Origin: CAVXYG01 sp963706835 | GTDB taxonomy: Bacteria > Actinomycetota > Actinomycetes > S36-B12 > GCA-2699445 | Assembly (NCBI GenBank): GCA_963706835.1 | Contig: CAVPOB010000001.1 | Coordinates: 1 to 64,000 of the forward strand | DNA length: 64,000 bases | Reading direction: 5' to 3' | Part shown: one piece after another, positions 61,126 to 64,000 of the stretch | Numbering within the stretch: the stretch's first letter is position 1 | Layout of the letters: each line of letters starts with the position of its first letter | Position numbers and translations under genes: made by a program | Notes under the pieces: model-generated | The model's database searches: none | What the model was told of the DNA's origin: nothing | The model's input: the letters and a program-made list of their open reading frames with translations, nothing else

Positions 61126-62040
61126 CTACTCCAGCGTCTCCCCGGTCAGCAGGACGAAGACGTCCTCCAGCGTGGCCGCCCGCCGATGGCCGGGTCCGAG
61201 TGCATCCGACAGCGCGGTCGGCAGGTTCTCGGCCCGCAGCACGCTCACCGACGGTCCGTTGCGGCGCGTCTGCAGTCCGGCCCGACCGACCTGCTGCTCG
61301 ATCTCGGTCAGGCGCTGCGGCGGCCCGTAGTACTCCATCGCCTCCGTGCCGGCATAGGCGGTGAGCAGCTCCAGGGGAGAGCCCTGGGCGACCACTTGGC
61401 CGGCGTTCATGATGGCCACCTGGTCGGCAAGCCGCTCCGCCTCTTCGATGTAGTGGGTGCTCATCAGCAGGGTCTTGCCCCGGCTGCGCAACTCGTCGAT
61501 CAGCGTCCACAGTTCCTGCCGGATCTGGGGGTCCAGCCCGACCGTCGGCTCGTCCAGCAGGACCAGCTCCGGGTCGTGGACCAGGGAGCGGGCGATGAGC
61601 AGGCGCCGTTTCATGCCGCCGGACAGCGTCTTGATCCGGTCGTCGGCGCGGTCGGTGAGATGGGCGATCGCCAGCGCCTTCTCGACCGCCTCCGCCCGGC
61701 GCGCTCGCGGCACGCGCAGCAGCGTCGCCCAGACCATGACGTTCTCCCGGCAGGTGAGCTGCTCCTCCAGCCACTCCTGCTGGGGCACGACGCCCATGAG
61801 TGCCCTGGCCTGTTTGGCCGCCTCGGGCACCGGCAGCCCCAGCACCTCGATGCTGCCCTGGGTCGGATGCGCCTGGCCGGTCAGCATGCGCATCGTGGTG
61901 GACTTCCCCGCGCCGTTCGGGCCGAGCAGGCCGAAGCAGGTGCCCCGGGGGACTTCGAGGTTGAGCCCGGCCACGGCGGTCAGGTCCCCGAAGCGCTTGA
62001 CCACATCCCGCAGCCGGATCGCGGGCTGAGTGTCGGGCAC
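61126..62040 (-). CDS. ABC transporter ATP-binding protein (DrrA/NodI-like)
   Basis: 304 residues from GTG 62040. Walker A GPNGAGKSTTMRML, Q-loop VVPQQEWLEEQLTCRENVMV, signature LSGGMKRRLLIARSL, Walker B LVLLDEPTVGLDPQ and the switch His in LLMSTHYIEEAERLADQ are complete. The C-terminal 80 residues are the DrrA-type regulatory tail, ending in ATLEDVFVLLTG. It is the first gene of a two-gene operon, divergent from murT across 93 bp that should hold both promoters. Confidence 0.93.
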   Translation of the reverse strand: MPDTQPAIRLRDVVKRFGDLTAVAGLNLEVPRGTCFGLLGPNGAGKSTTMRMLTGQAHPTQGSIEVLGLPVPEAAKQARALMGVVPQQEWLEEQLTCRENVMVWATLLRVPRARRAEAVEKALAIAHLTDRADDRIKTLSGGMKRRLLIARSLVHDPELVLLDEPTVGLDPQIRQELWTLIDELRSRGKTLLMSTHYIEEAERLADQVAIMNAGQVVAQGSPLELLTAYAGTEAMEYYGPPQRLTEIEQQVGRAGLQTRRNGPSVSVLRAENLPTALSDALGPGHRRAATLEDVFVLLTGETLE

Positions 62041-62133
62041 CGCACCACGATACGGTCGGCCCGGCACCTGTGCGAGCCTCGGCACCGGCAGCCAAGCGCC
62101 GATGCGGCGGCTGACCTGCGTTACCGTGACTGC

Positions 62134-63402
62134 GTGAGATTCGTGGCCCTCTACATCGGCAAACTCGTCGTCGTTGTAGGCCGGGCGCTCGGCAAACGCG
62201 GGTCGTCCTTCCCCGGCCTGGTGGTGGAGAAGATCAACCCCGGCTTCCTGGCCAGCGGGCTGCGCCAACTGCCCGGCGGGGTCATCATCGTCACCGGCAC
62301 GAACGGCAAGACCACGACGGTGAAGATGATCGCGGAGATTCTCGGCACCGAGCACAAGGTCCTCACCAACCGGACCGGGGCGAACTTCACCCGGGGCATC
62401 GTCTCCACCATCTTGATGGGGATGTCGATGACCGGGAAGCTGGCCCACACGATCGCGGTGTTCGAGATCGACGAGGCGTGGGCGGTGCGGTTCGTGCAGC
62501 AGGTGCGCACCCGCGGCGTGGTCATCACCAACGTCATGCGCGACCAGATGGACCGGTTCGGCGAGATCGACCACACGGCCCGGCTGCTGACGAAGGTCGT
62601 GGCGGCGGCGGAGGAGTTCGCCGTGCTCAACGCCGACGATCCCCGCGTGGTCGCCATGGCGCCGGCCGCGCACTGCCCGATCACCTACTTCGGTGTCGGC
62701 AGCGAGTTGCGACGGGTCTTCATCACCGACGACGAGCTGTATGCCGCCGAGATCGACGTGGCCGCCAAGCACGCCGCGCGGCCGGCGCCGCAGTACGTGC
62801 TGGAGCAGGTCGCTCCGGGCCAGGTGGAGATCGACACGCCGTCCGGTCGCCAGAGCGTCGCGCTGCAGGTCTTCGGCTCCCACAACGCCCAGAACGCGAC
62901 CGCTGCGCTGGCGGCGGGGTCGTGTGCCGGGATTCCGCTCCCGGCGGCCGTCGGTGCGCTGGAGGGGATGTCGGCGGCGTTCGGCCGGGGCGAGTACATC
63001 GCGCTGAACGGCCAGCAGTTGCTGCTGCAACTGGTGAAGAACCCGGGCGGATTCCGCTACTCGCTGATGGATGTCGCCTCGGTGACGCCGGCAGAGGTGC
63101 TCATCGCCATCAACGACGAGTACGCCGATGGCCGCGACGTGTCCTGGTTGTGGGACGTGGACTTCCGGTCGCTGGCCGCGTGGCCGGTCTCGACGACGGG
63201 TACCCGTGCCGAGGATATGGCGCTGCGCCTGGACTACGACGGCGTACCGGTCCGATCGGTCGTGCCGGACATGGCGCAGGCGATCGCCGCGCTGAGTGCC
63301 CGTCACCCCGAGGGCGCCACGCTGGTGGTCTGCGCGACCTACACAGCGATGTTCGAGATGCGCGATGTGCTGGGCAGGATGACGGAGGTCACGCCGGTAT
63401 GA
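62134..63402 (+). CDS. murT: MurT: lipid II isoglutaminyl synthase, ligase subunit, without the usual zinc ribbon
   Basis: 422 residues from GTG 62134. With GatD it amidates the alpha-carboxyl of D-Glu in lipid II, making D-isoglutamine. The Mur-ligase core is clear: P-loop IIVTGTNGKTTTVKMIAEIL, TNRTGANFTRGIVST, HTIAVFEIDEAWAVRFV, VVITNVMRDQMDRFGEIDHT and GSHNAQNATAALAAGSC. The C-terminal DUF1727 domain (about 300-422) follows. Characterised MurT proteins carry a CxxC...CxxC ribbon in the middle domain. Here the region about 205-235 (DVAAKHAARPAPQYVLEQVA) has no cysteines. It overlaps gatD by ATGA. Confidence 0.93.
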   Translation: MRFVALYIGKLVVVVGRALGKRGSSFPGLVVEKINPGFLASGLRQLPGGVIIVTGTNGKTTTVKMIAEILGTEHKVLTNRTGANFTRGIVSTILMGMSMTGKLAHTIAVFEIDEAWAVRFVQQVRTRGVVITNVMRDQMDRFGEIDHTARLLTKVVAAAEEFAVLNADDPRVVAMAPAAHCPITYFGVGSELRRVFITDDELYAAEIDVAAKHAARPAPQYVLEQVAPGQVEIDTPSGRQSVALQVFGSHNAQNATAALAAGSCAGIPLPAAVGALEGMSAAFGRGEYIALNGQQLLLQLVKNPGGFRYSLMDVASVTPAEVLIAINDEYADGRDVSWLWDVDFRSLAAWPVSTTGTRAEDMALRLDYDGVPVRSVVPDMAQAIAALSARHPEGATLVVCATYTAMFEMRDVLGRMTEVTPV

Positions 63403-64000
63403 CCACGCTGCATCTGGTGCACCTCTACCAGCGCGAGATGAACATTTACGGCGACACCGGCAACCGGCTGGTCCTGACGAAGCGGCTGGAGCGGTCCGGC
63501 ATCGACTGCCGGGTCAGCATCAGCGGGGTCGGCGATCCGCTGCCCACCGACGCCCATCTGATCATCGGCGGCGGCGGCCAGGACGTCGGCCAGATCGCCG
63601 TCGGGGAGGACCTGCAGACCAAACGGGCGGCATTGGCGGCGATGAAGGCCGACGGTGTGCCGATGCTGATGATCTGCGGGATGTACCAGCTCTTCGGCCA
63701 CTACTTCCAGACCTATCAGGGGGAGCGCATCCCCGGCGCCGGGCTGCTCGACCTGCACACCGAGGGGCAGCCGGAGCGGCTCATCGGCAACATTACGGTG
63801 GCTACGGAGTTCGGCGAACTCGTCGGCTACGAGAACCACAGCGGGCTGACGCACCTCCACGGCAACCTGCGGCCGCTGGGATCGGTGGTGCGCGGCAGCG
63901 GCAACAACGGCGCCGACGGCGGTGAGGGGGCCGTCGACGGCTCCGTCATCGGCACCTACTTGCACGGCCCGGTGCTGGCCAAGGGGCCCGGCCTGGCCGA
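63399..64000 (+). CDS. gatD: GatD: lipid II isoglutaminyl synthase, glutaminase subunit, 3' end outside the window
   Basis: ATG 63399 overlaps the murT stop (ATGA), so the two subunits are translationally coupled. Supplies ammonia from glutamine to MurT. A class I amidotransferase-like fold: LVHLYQREMNIYGDTGNRLV at the start, LIIGGGGQDVGQIAVGEDLQ, the nucleophile Cys in PMLMICGMYQLFGHYF and the catalytic His in VIGTYLHGPVLAKGPGLA. About 200 codons are visible; the family has about 240, so roughly 40 are missing at the right edge. Confidence 0.94.
   Translation, partial: MTTLHLVHLYQREMNIYGDTGNRLVLTKRLERSGIDCRVSISGVGDPLPTDAHLIIGGGGQDVGQIAVGEDLQTKRAALAAMKADGVPMLMICGMYQLFGHYFQTYQGERIPGAGLLDLHTEGQPERLIGNITVATEFGELVGYENHSGLTHLHGNLRPLGSVVRGSGNNGADGGEGAVDGSVIGTYLHGPVLAKGPGLA

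Overview
The window comes from a very high-GC actinobacterium. The signs are GTG/TTG starts, ATGA-coupled genes, and several families that are typically actinobacterial: a DUF4307-like protein, a DUF3817-like protein, a deazaflavin-dependent nitroreductase, a PIN-PhoH protein and a MurT/GatD pair. I cannot assign a genus. No rRNA, tRNA, CRISPR array or intact transposon was found; one IS110 transposase relic is present.

Layout. 0-5.5 kb: a 5'-cut acetamidase/formamidase, a membrane protein and a minus-strand ABC ATPase-permease-kinase-regulator operon whose kinase is frameshifted. 5.5-6.7 kb: repeat cluster A. 6.7-12 kb: serine hydrolase, small membrane protein and MDR oxidoreductase divergent from a TetR gene with two identical palindromic operators; then a CPBP protease and the IS110 relic. 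12-21 kb: an 800-residue LPG-synthase-TM/kinase-like protein facing two PAP2 phosphatases, a frameshifted unknown gene, an FAD monooxygenase, and a small monooxygenase with a sigma factor. 21-30 kb: secreted M1 peptidase, an MpaB-family relic, and a large secreted RCC1-repeat protein flanked by a truncated and a complete copy of an HExxH lipoprotein. 30-47 kb: scattered metabolic, transport and regulatory genes, several of them frameshifted. 47-64 kb: a cell-envelope and core-metabolism stretch with DUF4307, SURF1, DUF3817, a cis-prenyltransferase, PhoH, three tandem secreted transglycosylase-like proteins behind a structured leader, class I fumarase, a coiled-coil lytic transglycosylase, an ABC exporter and murT-gatD.

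The most unusual feature is a dispersed palindromic element present four times (about 6.0, 27.7, 37.1 and 55.6 kb). Each copy has at least two forward and two inverted units at near-constant spacing (63 bp between same-strand units, 61-62 bp across the centre). Three copies lie between convergent gene ends and one is inverted relative to two others. A decayed copy lies near 17.2 kb.

A second theme is decay. At least eight recognisable genes are broken by short frameshifts (kinase, thiolase, SURF1, DUF4307, secreted proteins, lytic transglycosylase), and there are several truncated relics. Some frameshifts are one-base gains in G runs, so sequencing error must be separated from true pseudogenes.

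Functionally the right-hand third is the most coherent. Lipid-carrier synthesis (cis-prenyltransferase), peptidoglycan amidation (MurT/GatD) and peptidoglycan cleavage (three small transglycosylase-like proteins plus the lytic transglycosylase) lie within 15 kb, which points to a wall-growth neighbourhood.
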